A stretch of DNA of 64,000 bases from Candidatus Cloacimonadota bacterium (GTDB taxonomy: Bacteria; Cloacimonadota; Cloacimonadia; Cloacimonadales; Cloacimonadaceae), in NCBI GenBank assembly GCA_023228125.1, contig JALOBT010000003.1, positions 51,401 through 115,400 on the forward strand, written 5' to 3'. Positions 25,296 to 33,469 of the stretch are shown here, in pieces. The translations under genes were made by a program, and so were the position numbers. Below the pieces are notes generated by a model. That model was not told the origin of the DNA and ran no database searches. It was given only the letters and a program-made list of their open reading frames with translations. Position 1 is the stretch's first letter; each line of letters starts with the position of its first letter.

Positions 25296-27449
25296 ATGAA
25301 AAGATATTACCTTATCTGTCTCGGCATCATCACCCTGGTGCTCAGTGGGTGTTTCAGTAAAGTGGAGCGGCAAGAGAGTTACTATTATGTGCTCGATTAT
25401 AAAAAGGTTACAGAAAAGCCAGAACTGAAGATGGAAGTCTCCAATGGAAAGAGTTTGTATGTGATGAATAGTCGCATCAATCGCATCTATAACCGCAATC
25501 AGATTGTGGCCAAAGAAAGCTTTTCCCGGGTGCGCTTTATGGATGACAATCTTTGGGCAAATCGCTTGTCGGACGCTATTCCCAATATTGTGGCTGATCG
25601 TCTGAGAGCTTACAACATCTTTGGTAATGTATATCGTGATGCTACAGAGATGGACCCAAACTATTATCTGGAAACCTCTGTATTGAACATTGAAAAGATA
25701 GAGGGGCCGAATCCCCGTGCTTTCCTGCGCATGGAATTTGTCCTGCGGGATAGCACCAGCGAAAGAACGGTTTTGGCTCATCGCAATGAACACTATCGGG
25801 AACTGAGCGACAATTCCGCAGTCTATTTGGTGCAAGTATTCAACGAAATGATCATGGATGAAACCAATGCCTTCGCAGCCTTGTGCATTATGCATTTTGC
25901 CGGCAGGCCTATTGACCGAAGTAAAAAGGATTTTTCCAATCTTATAAGTGCGCCGGAAAGAGTGTATTTTGAACAAATAGAGGACCAGGAATCCCATCAG
26001 CTTTTCGGAGAGTTATTGCTCAGCACCAAAGCACCTGTATCCAGTGATTTGCAGTATAGGGTAGAAGGTTTGGATAGCCTGAATACCAAGATTAGCGATG
26101 CTGTGGGCGTATACAACGTTCCATTGTTGCTGGAACCGGGACGCTATAGGGTGATCACGGGGTATAATGAAGACATCAAAGCTCCCGTGGAGATCTTTGC
26201 CAGAATGCGCTCCAGCTTGGAAAGAACCTGGAGTGAATTGCGGGTGCGCATCCTGGATGACTCTCAGACCAGGGTACGCATGATCTATGATTTATGGTCA
26301 CAAAATGAAGGGGATGAAGGATATACCAAAATTGGCTCTGATGTTAGCTTGAGCGAGGATGAACGCGGCATCGAAGAAAGGCTCTGGATCTTGCCTCCCG
26401 GGAATTACATGTTTACCCTGGGCGGGAATTCCTGGAGCACACTCAGGGATTTTGCCACTGTCTGCCTCAGGGAAGGCGAAAGCCCAGTTTTGACCGTGAT
26501 AGTAGATGCTTCCACTGGTGTGAGTAATCGCTTGATTGGGGCTGGCGTCCTGGCCGATGAGCTGGGCGTGGGACATGTGAGATTTCATAAAGGTGCTATT
26601 CACGCTAATCTGAATATATCTTCAAACAACGAAGTGGATGAAAAGGATCCCAGCTTTAGCTTGAACCTGGCCGGGCAATTTGATAATACCATCGATCATG
26701 AATTCCGTCCTTTCCATTACAATATGCGTAGCATCTATGATGTGGGTGCGAACTTCATCAAAGATAGTGATGCCAGGATAAACAAGGATAATTACTCCCT
26801 GAAGAATGCTCTCCTTTTATATCCCTGGAAAAAGGAAAAGAAGTTTTTCAATAATTTTGCCTTGTACGGAAGAGCAGATCTGAATTCTCATTTTTGGGAT
26901 GAATATACCCATTTCCCGGATCTCAAGAATTATATAGTGAAGGATGCTGAAGGGAATGAGATCGAACGGGCTTTGGCCCAATCCAAAATCCGCACCAAGA
27001 TTGCGCTGTATCCCCTGCGGCTCAAAGAAGGAACCGGACTTACCTACCGCATCGCTTTCAGCCCAAATACCTGGGTGAGCCTGCGTAGCGGTTACGGCTG
27101 GGTGCAAGATATCAATCACAGATCCTTGAGTTTTACAAAAGTGGACAGCTTGGGCTTTGATGTCTATACTGAGGCAGAAAACCGCTCAGACCGTGGCGTA
27201 GAAGCCACCTTGATCTTTTCTGCGGTCAATATCCTGAATTTCCTTTCGATCAATTCTACTATAGACGCGCTTTTTCCCTTTGATGATACCGGCAGTATCC
27301 CCAGAATTGAGAATGAAAACCGCATCAATTTTCGCATCTATCGCAATATCTCAATGGATGTGAGCGTGAATCTTTTGTATGATAAGACCATCAGGGAATG
27401 GTTGACTTATAACTATAGCACATATCTGAGAATGAGCCTGTTTTACTGA
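25296..27449 (+). CDS. Lipoprotein fusion: PqiC-like ABC-transport auxiliary domain plus probable outer-membrane beta-barrel
   Basis: A 717-aa lipoprotein. The ATG at 25296 is preferred over the one at 25290 because AAGAGGA is then 7 bases away. The lipobox is LVLSGC, giving Cys19 as the lipidated residue. Residues ~20-205 look like the ABC_trans_aux/PqiC domain (YYYVLDYK, VRFMDDNLWANRLSDAIPNI). Residues ~230-400 hold beta-sandwich-like segments. Residues ~430-717 have alternating amphipathic strands (SLRSGYGWVQDI, VEATLIFSAVNIL) and an aromatic C-terminus (RMSLFY), as in outer-membrane barrels. It sits between mlaD and mlaE and would physically link the MCE complex to the outer membrane. The barrel is inferred, not proven. 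Confidence 0.72.
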   Translation: MKRYYLICLGIITLVLSGCFSKVERQESYYYVLDYKKVTEKPELKMEVSNGKSLYVMNSRINRIYNRNQIVAKESFSRVRFMDDNLWANRLSDAIPNIVADRLRAYNIFGNVYRDATEMDPNYYLETSVLNIEKIEGPNPRAFLRMEFVLRDSTSERTVLAHRNEHYRELSDNSAVYLVQVFNEMIMDETNAFAALCIMHFAGRPIDRSKKDFSNLISAPERVYFEQIEDQESHQLFGELLLSTKAPVSSDLQYRVEGLDSLNTKISDAVGVYNVPLLLEPGRYRVITGYNEDIKAPVEIFARMRSSLERTWSELRVRILDDSQTRVRMIYDLWSQNEGDEGYTKIGSDVSLSEDERGIEERLWILPPGNYMFTLGGNSWSTLRDFATVCLREGESPVLTVIVDASTGVSNRLIGAGVLADELGVGHVRFHKGAIHANLNISSNNEVDEKDPSFSLNLAGQFDNTIDHEFRPFHYNMRSIYDVGANFIKDSDARINKDNYSLKNALLLYPWKKEKKFFNNFALYGRADLNSHFWDEYTHFPDLKNYIVKDAEGNEIERALAQSKIRTKIALYPLRLKEGTGLTYRIAFSPNTWVSLRSGYGWVQDINHRSLSFTKVDSLGFDVYTEAENRSDRGVEATLIFSAVNILNFLSINSTIDALFPFDDTGSIPRIENENRINFRIYRNISMDVSVNLLYDKTIREWLTYNYSTYLRMSLFY

Positions 27450-28528
27450 TGCAACTGCAATTGAGCAACAAGGTCCTGAGTTTTAGTGGTGAGCTAAACA
27501 ATTTTACGGTACCTGATGCTGCCAAAGAGCTTAGCAGACTGTTAAAGCAAGGTTCCATCAGTAAGATCGATCTGGGAGAGCTCTCTACGATCGATAGTGC
27601 TGGTGTAGCATTTTTGGATGAGGTGCATCAGAAACTGAACAAGGACTCAAAGCAGAAGCTTTACGACAAGGTTCCACCCAAGATTCAAGCTATGATAGAT
27701 ACATACAGCACCCTGGATCTGGCTAAAGTGGAAAAGCCTCTCCCCATGGGCTTTTTTGAGCAAGCAGGTGATAGTCTCCTTAATACCTACAATGAGCTGG
27801 TAAAAGCACTCACCCTGGCTGCTGAGATCTTTTATTACAGTGGAGTGGGTGTATTTAGCCGTAAGGAGCAACGTCGGGGGTCGCTGGCCCAACAGATGGC
27901 ACAGCTTGGTTCAGAGGCTTTGCCCATTGTAGCCTTGCTTTCTCTGATCATTGGCTTTATCCTGGCCTTGCAATCCGGTGTGCAGCTCAAGAATTTTGGG
28001 GCCAATGTTTTTATAGCAGATCTTCTGTCCATTACCATGGTGCGCGAAATGGCACCGCTCATTACAGCCATCATAGTTGCCGGTCGCAGCGGTTCTGCGA
28101 TCGCCTCTGAGATCGCCACCATGGAGGTCACAGAGGAGATTGACGCCTTGAAAATGATGGCACTCAATCCCATCGCTTATGTGGTGGTACCAAAATTTCA
28201 TGCCATCACCATAGTGATGCCGCTCTTGGTGATGTTCAGTATCCTGGTTAGTATATTAGGTGGTGCTTTTATCGCCATTGGTATGCTTGATATTGCACCC
28301 AATACTTTTTTCAGCCGCGCTATTGATATTATTGTCATCAAAGATATTATCGTAACCTTTGGCAAGAGTATCTGGTTTGCCTGGACGATTGTGGTCATCG
28401 GTTCCTACTACGGTTTCCAAGTGAAAGGGGGCGCCGAGGGCGTGGGAAAAGCCACCACCTCCGCTGTGGTTAGCTCCATCTTTGCCGTTATCTTGTTTGA
28501 TGCGGTGTTTAGTTTGTTATACTTATGA
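27449..28528 (+). CDS. mlaE: MlaE-family ABC permease with N-terminal STAS domain
   Basis: A 359-aa inner-membrane permease for MCE-type lipid transport. Residues ~1-100 form a STAS domain (LGELSTIDSAGVAFLDEVH), the counterpart of the separate MlaB protein of E. coli. The permease part (~130-355) has the conserved REMAPLITAIIVAGRSGSAI and EVTEEIDALKMMALNPI cytoplasmic coupling motif. Its start overlaps the preceding stop by one base and its end overlaps mlaF by 4 bases, so the transporter is one coupled unit. Confidence 0.93.
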   Translation: MQLQLSNKVLSFSGELNNFTVPDAAKELSRLLKQGSISKIDLGELSTIDSAGVAFLDEVHQKLNKDSKQKLYDKVPPKIQAMIDTYSTLDLAKVEKPLPMGFFEQAGDSLLNTYNELVKALTLAAEIFYYSGVGVFSRKEQRRGSLAQQMAQLGSEALPIVALLSLIIGFILALQSGVQLKNFGANVFIADLLSITMVREMAPLITAIIVAGRSGSAIASEIATMEVTEEIDALKMMALNPIAYVVVPKFHAITIVMPLLVMFSILVSILGGAFIAIGMLDIAPNTFFSRAIDIIVIKDIIVTFGKSIWFAWTIVVIGSYYGFQVKGGAEGVGKATTSAVVSSIFAVILFDAVFSLLYL

Positions 28529-29271
28529 AGACGCAAAAACCTGTCATCGAAATCCGCAATATGGTCGCCAAATACGGTGCAAAGACTATTTTGTCAGACA
28601 TCAGTGTAGATATTCTTTCTGAGGAAATCACGGTTATCCTGGGCGGTAGTGGTAGTGGCAAAACCACCTTGCTCAAAAACATGCTCCGGCTCTATGAACC
28701 CGCAGCCGGTAGTGTCAAGTTTTGGGGCGAAGATATTCTGACCATGGATGAAAATGCCTTTAACGATGTGCTAAAAAAAACCGGCATGCTTTTCCAAAGT
28801 GGAGCTTTGCTGAATTCCATCTCGCTCTACGAGAATATCTCCATTCCCCTGGAAATGCACACCAAGCTTTCCGCCAAAGTAATAGACCGCATGATCCGCG
28901 TAAAACTCTCGCTGGTAGGATTGTCGGAGGCTATGTACAAGTTCCCTTCCGAACTTTCTGGGGGCATGAAGAAACGGGCTGCTTTGGCCCGGGCTATGGC
29001 GATGGACCCACCTTTACTTTTTTGTGATGAGCCTTCCGCAGGCTTAGATCCCGTGACCTCGGCCTCCCTGGATGAGCTTATTTTGAGCCTCAAAGAGCAG
29101 TTCAAAATGACCATCGTGATCGTGACCCATGAGCTTGCCTCCATCCACCGCATCGCCGATAAGATCATTTTCCTGGATGCCGGCAAGATGCTTTTTTATG
29201 GCAGCCTGGATGAGGCCAAAGCTTCTGGAATTGCAGTAATTGAAAACTTCTTTAAAGTGGGGGAGTTTTGA
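28525..29271 (+). CDS. mlaF: MlaF-family ABC transporter ATP-binding protein
   Basis: A 248-aa ATPase driving the MCE lipid transporter. Walker A is GGSGSGKTT near residue 40, the signature motif LSGGMKKRAALARAMA near residue 148, Walker B LLFCDEPSAGLDP near residue 167, and the H-loop VTHE follows. The SGGMKKR form of the signature is typical of MlaF/Mkl ATPases. It overlaps mlaE by 4 bases and its stop codon overlaps the TTG start of the DHFR gene. Confidence 0.94.
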   Translation: MKTQKPVIEIRNMVAKYGAKTILSDISVDILSEEITVILGGSGSGKTTLLKNMLRLYEPAAGSVKFWGEDILTMDENAFNDVLKKTGMLFQSGALLNSISLYENISIPLEMHTKLSAKVIDRMIRVKLSLVGLSEAMYKFPSELSGGMKKRAALARAMAMDPPLLFCDEPSAGLDPVTSASLDELILSLKEQFKMTIVIVTHELASIHRIADKIIFLDAGKMLFYGSLDEAKASGIAVIENFFKVGEF

Positions 29272-29744
29272 GCCTGAAAATCATCGTAGCCATGACGCGG
29301 GGCCGAGTGATAGGCAAAGACAATCAGATGCCCTGGCAGATCCCAGAAGACCTGGCCTATTTCAAAAAAGTGACCAGCGGACATAGCGTGATCATGGGAC
29401 GTAAGACCTTTCTTTCCATAGGCCAGGCTTTGCCCCACAGAAAGAACATCGTGCTCAGCCGGGATCCATCTTTTACTGCACAAGATGTGATAGTTTACCA
29501 TAGCCTTGCCCAGGCGATCAGCGCAGAGCCGGATGCCTTCATCATCGGCGGAGCAACCATCTTTGAACAAGCTTTGCCCCTGGTAGAAGAGCTTTATATC
29601 ACCCATATAGAGGCAGAGATTAAGGGAGATCGCAAGTTTCCGGAAATAGATTGGACGCTCTGGCTGGAGCAAGAATGCACAGAGCTTCATGCTGCCAGCG
29701 GATATAAACTGAGGTTTTGCAGATACAAAAGCAAGAAAGCATAA
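29268..29744 (+). CDS. folA: Dihydrofolate reductase
   Basis: A 158-aa DHFR reducing dihydrofolate to tetrahydrofolate with NADPH. Family motifs are GRVIGKDNQMPWQIPEDLAYFK, VIMGRKTFLSIG and the FIIGGATIFEQALP nucleotide-binding segment; length is typical. The start is TTG at 29268, overlapping the mlaF stop (TTGA), with GGGGGAG two bases upstream. It accompanies folE2 elsewhere in the window as part of folate metabolism. Because this organism has a folA here, thymidylate synthesis may rely on ThyA rather than ThyX; thyA itself is not in the window. Confidence 0.94.
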   Translation: MSLKIIVAMTRGRVIGKDNQMPWQIPEDLAYFKKVTSGHSVIMGRKTFLSIGQALPHRKNIVLSRDPSFTAQDVIVYHSLAQAISAEPDAFIIGGATIFEQALPLVEELYITHIEAEIKGDRKFPEIDWTLWLEQECTELHAASGYKLRFCRYKSKKA

Positions 29745-29757
29745 ATAAGAGGTTTTG

Positions 29758-31368
29758 ATGGATTACAAGCCGGCGATCCTGATAGTTGACGACGATGATG
29801 TGATAATCGGCATCGTAGGCAGCATTTTAAGAAAGGATAATTACGAGACCGATTTCTGTCACAGAGGGGAAGAGGCCTTGCAGAAAGTTGCCGAGCGGGA
29901 ATATGATCTGATCCTCCTGGATCTGCACATGGGCGAGGGCTTGGATGGCTATGAAACCTGTCGCCTCTTGCACAAATCTTCTCCGGAGCTTCCGGTGATT
30001 CTGGTTACGGCAGATCGGGATGATGAATCTGTGAATAAAGGTTTTCTGGCCGGTTCTTCAGACTACATCAAAAAGCCCGTTTCCAAGCTGGAACTGCTAG
30101 CCCGGGTAAATAATATTATCACCTTAAAACAAGCTGAAAAAAAGAATCTGCAGTTGATCGAAGCCTTACAAAAAGACTTGAATACAGCGGCCAATATCCA
30201 ACAGGCTATGTTGCCAAAATGGGTGTTTTTGGATTCTGAGATCATGTTTTCCTCATATTATGAACCTTGTGAGGCCATAGGCGGAGATCTCTTTGACCGC
30301 ATCAAGCTTTCTGAGAGCAAGTATGTGGTTTACATCGGTGATATCTCTGGTCACGGCGTGCAAGCCGCTCTGCTGATGAGCGCCATCAAATCCACCATCA
30401 AGCTCTTGGTGGAATCCTATGATGATAGCAAGAGCTTGGCGCACCTTTTTACAGCACTCAATGAACGGCTTTATCATGAACTTTTGCTGCGTAATCACTA
30501 TCTCACCCTGCTCATGGGTGTGATGGACCTAAAAGACAGGGAATTTCGCTTTCTGAATGCCGGACATCCTCCTTTGATCAAGATTGACACCATCACAGGT
30601 GAAGCTAACGTGATTGACGAAAAAGGCTCTCTACCCTTGGGCTGGATGCCAGGAACTCTGTATAAAGAAGAAGAAATCGAGCGTATTCCCCTTAATAACA
30701 CAGATATCTTTCTCGTTTTTACCGATGGCATTTATGAATGCACAAATTCTGCTAATCAGCAATTTGGCATCGCCGGACTCAAAGAGCTTTTATCCGAAGA
30801 CCTCAGCCTGAATTCCTGCATCACCATACCGTACAAGATTCAGGATTATTTGCAGAAGCATGGTTATGAGACCAGCTCGGACGATTTTAGCCTCTTTGCC
30901 TTCCAGGCTCTGCAAGCCAATGGAGTTATCAAAGGACCTGAAGGCATCACAAAGCTGCATCACGCCTTTCTGCACTCTGCTCTGAACGAAGTGGCTCAGA
31001 CTGCCCTGGAATGTGAAAAACTGATTCTGGATTGGACCCGGGATTACGTTCTGGCGGCAAAAGTGGAGCTGTTGGTCGATGAATTTTTGAACAACATCAT
31101 TTGCTATGGCTACCAATGTCAGGAATCTGCCGAGATCGTGATAGAATTCAAAGCGATCCCCAGGATGCTCTCCATCCGGTTTTGGGACAAAGGGATAGAG
31201 TGGGTTCCAGAGAACAACTGTTACAATGCAGACAAACCTTGCGATTTTGATCTCAATGGCCTGGATCAGAGCGGGCGCGGAGTGAAGATTATCATGTCTA
31301 TATGTAACCGCTTTTACCGCAATAGATATGGTCACCTCAATGAAACTAAAATGGAGATAGACTTATGA
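29758..31368 (+). CDS. Response regulator with PP2C phosphatase and anti-sigma kinase-like domains
   Basis: A 536-aa signalling protein with three parts. Residues ~1-120 are a receiver domain (phospho-acceptor Asp55 in LILLDLHMG; acidic pocket VDDDD; Lys in YIKKPVS). Residues ~165-375 form a PP2C/SpoIIE phosphatase (AIGGDLFDRI, YIGDISGHGVQAALLMS, FRFLNAGHPP, FLVFTDGIYE). Residues ~405-536 are an HATPase_c_2/RsbW-like domain (VDEFLNNIICYGY, DLNGLDQSGRGVKII). Partner-switching systems normally keep phosphatase and kinase apart. The ATG at 29758 has AAGAGG 5 bases upstream. It overlaps the following gene by 4 bases. Confidence 0.9.
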   Translation: MDYKPAILIVDDDDVIIGIVGSILRKDNYETDFCHRGEEALQKVAEREYDLILLDLHMGEGLDGYETCRLLHKSSPELPVILVTADRDDESVNKGFLAGSSDYIKKPVSKLELLARVNNIITLKQAEKKNLQLIEALQKDLNTAANIQQAMLPKWVFLDSEIMFSSYYEPCEAIGGDLFDRIKLSESKYVVYIGDISGHGVQAALLMSAIKSTIKLLVESYDDSKSLAHLFTALNERLYHELLLRNHYLTLLMGVMDLKDREFRFLNAGHPPLIKIDTITGEANVIDEKGSLPLGWMPGTLYKEEEIERIPLNNTDIFLVFTDGIYECTNSANQQFGIAGLKELLSEDLSLNSCITIPYKIQDYLQKHGYETSSDDFSLFAFQALQANGVIKGPEGITKLHHAFLHSALNEVAQTALECEKLILDWTRDYVLAAKVELLVDEFLNNIICYGYQCQESAEIVIEFKAIPRMLSIRFWDKGIEWVPENNCYNADKPCDFDLNGLDQSGRGVKIIMSICNRFYRNRYGHLNETKMEIDL

Positions 31369-33368
31369 TATCCATCATCATCAGAATAAAGAATGAAATG
31401 CCCTGGTTCAAAACCACCCTGGAGATGCTGGACAAACAGAGCCGCCAGGATTTTGAACTGATCTTGGTGGATTCCGGCTCCACCGATGGCTCCTGGGAGC
31501 TGGCGCAAAGCACGAAGAGCGCAAAATGCTACCAAATCCGGCCCAGCGAATATATCCCCGGCCGGGTGCTCAATGAAGCCATCACCCATGCCTCAGGAGA
31601 ATACATCGTGTTCAATAACGCAGATTGCATTCCCCTGGACGAGCACTGGCTGGAAAACCTGATCAAACCCTTGGAATATGATCCTGAGCTGATCGCCGCC
31701 TTTGCAAATCAATTGCCCCGGGCCGAGGCCTATCCCATAGTAAAAAAGGATTATCTGCGGGCCTTTGGCAATGGCAAAATTTCTGCCCAATGGCGACACT
31801 TCTTTTCTCTGGCCAGTTCAGCCGTGCGGGCCGAGATCATCAGAGCCCATCCTTTTAATAATAACATTCAATATTCTGAAGATATCGAGTGGAGCTGGCG
31901 CATGAAGCAGCAAGGCTTTGTGATCCGCTATGCCGCAGAGGCCCGGGTGGAGCACTCGCACAATTATTCTTTGGCTCAGACCCGCAAACGCTATCTGGGC
32001 GAAGGCCGGGCGGAAGGCTATATCTACCGCGAGCTCTATGCCGCAGATCCGGATGAGCTCAATTTCTTTAAGACAGTTATCCTGGCCGCAAGTGCTGAGT
32101 ATGCCAGAGATTGTCTCTTTCTGATCAAAGAGAAACGTCTGGATTGGCTGGTCAAAGCCAAGCTATATAGATTTTTGCAGCGATACTATAGCTGGAAAGG
32201 CCGCAGGGAAATATACCGGAAACATCTGCGCATCAAGAAGATCCTCATCAGTGCTCTGGCCTTTGATGAAGGCAAATCCGGAATCTCGGAATACATCATA
32301 GCCACCACCCAGGAGCTGCTCAAAGAACACGCAGTGACCCTGCTGATCCATCCTTCAGACCGGGCAGTATTTCCCGTGACGCATGCCAAGCTGCGTTTTA
32401 TTGAGCTTCCCGAATTCTTAAAAAAGCCTGCGCTATCCACACTCTTTCATCTATATATCCTTCCCTGGTGGCCTGGCTTGGGGCACTATGATCTCATCTT
32501 TTTACCAGCCGGAAATCGTCGCCTTTTCTCGCACTATCCCCCTCATACCATCCTCACTTTTCACGATCTCTCTCAATTTACCATTCCTCATAAGTATGAT
32601 TTTCTCCGCATGCTTTACATCAAACACATCGTAGGCCACTATCTGCACAAAGCCCCGCTCATCTATGCCATTAGCGAAAATACCAAACACGATTTGCGCA
32701 GGTTTTATGGCATCGCTGGAAACCGCATCCGGGTAAATCACAATGGCTATGATCCCCAGAGATTGGAAAATCCGGCGGCCCTGAGTGAGCTCAAAACAAA
32801 ATTCGGTCTCAAGGGTAAATACATCCTCTATGTAGCCCGCATCGAACACCCCGGAAAGAATCACCTGAACCTGCTAAAAGCCTATCAAAAACTGCCTCAA
32901 ACTGTGAAAGACAAGTATGAATTGGTCTGCGCAGGTGGAATCTGGAATAATGCAGAGCAGGTGATGACGTTTTGGAAGAATATGGAAGAAAAAGAGCGGA
33001 TCCACTTCCCCGGTTATGTAAATGGCCCCGACCTGGCTGGCCTCTACAAACACGCTTCCCTGTATGTATTCCCTTCTTTATACGAAGGTTTTGGCATCCC
33101 CATGCTGGAAGCCTTTGCCAGTGGCGTGCCCGTGGTTTGCTCAAATACATCCTCGCTGCCGGAAATTGGCAAAAACGCTGTCCTCACCTTCAATCCCCAG
33201 CAGCCCAAAGAGATCGCCAAGGCCATGTCCAGCGTGCTGCAGAGTGTGGAGCTGGCCAATCAATTGACCGCCAGAGCCTATAAACGCCTGGAGGATTTTA
33301 GCTGGCAGCGGCATTGTAAGAGACTTGTGGAGACTATAAAGACTATGCAAGAGAGTTTTGATAGCTGA
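31365..33368 (+). CDS. Bifunctional GT2-GT4 glycosyltransferase
   Basis: A 667-aa fusion of two glycosyltransferases. Residues ~1-270 are GT-A family 2 (LVDSGSTDGS near residue 35, FNNADC as the metal-binding acidic motif, YSEDIEWSWRMKQQGF near residue 170). Residues ~290-667 are GT-B family 4 (LYVARIEHPGKNHLNLLKAYQ, then SLYEGFGIPMLEAFASGVPVV with the E-x7-E donor motif). Together they could add two sugars to a surface glycan or lipid. It begins within the stop of the RsbU-like gene (ATGA), suggesting that glycan synthesis and signalling are co-expressed. It is the last gene of the run. Confidence 0.9.
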   Translation: MISIIIRIKNEMPWFKTTLEMLDKQSRQDFELILVDSGSTDGSWELAQSTKSAKCYQIRPSEYIPGRVLNEAITHASGEYIVFNNADCIPLDEHWLENLIKPLEYDPELIAAFANQLPRAEAYPIVKKDYLRAFGNGKISAQWRHFFSLASSAVRAEIIRAHPFNNNIQYSEDIEWSWRMKQQGFVIRYAAEARVEHSHNYSLAQTRKRYLGEGRAEGYIYRELYAADPDELNFFKTVILAASAEYARDCLFLIKEKRLDWLVKAKLYRFLQRYYSWKGRREIYRKHLRIKKILISALAFDEGKSGISEYIIATTQELLKEHAVTLLIHPSDRAVFPVTHAKLRFIELPEFLKKPALSTLFHLYILPWWPGLGHYDLIFLPAGNRRLFSHYPPHTILTFHDLSQFTIPHKYDFLRMLYIKHIVGHYLHKAPLIYAISENTKHDLRRFYGIAGNRIRVNHNGYDPQRLENPAALSELKTKFGLKGKYILYVARIEHPGKNHLNLLKAYQKLPQTVKDKYELVCAGGIWNNAEQVMTFWKNMEEKERIHFPGYVNGPDLAGLYKHASLYVFPSLYEGFGIPMLEAFASGVPVVCSNTSSLPEIGKNAVLTFNPQQPKEIAKAMSSVLQSVELANQLTARAYKRLEDFSWQRHCKRLVETIKTMQESFDS

Positions 33369-33469
33369 GTTCAGCCTTTGCACCCCTAATTCCGCGAACT
33401 TAGGTGTGAATGGAATAAATATTGCATATTAGTGTGTTAGCTTAAAAATAAGAAATCAAGGGGTTTATC

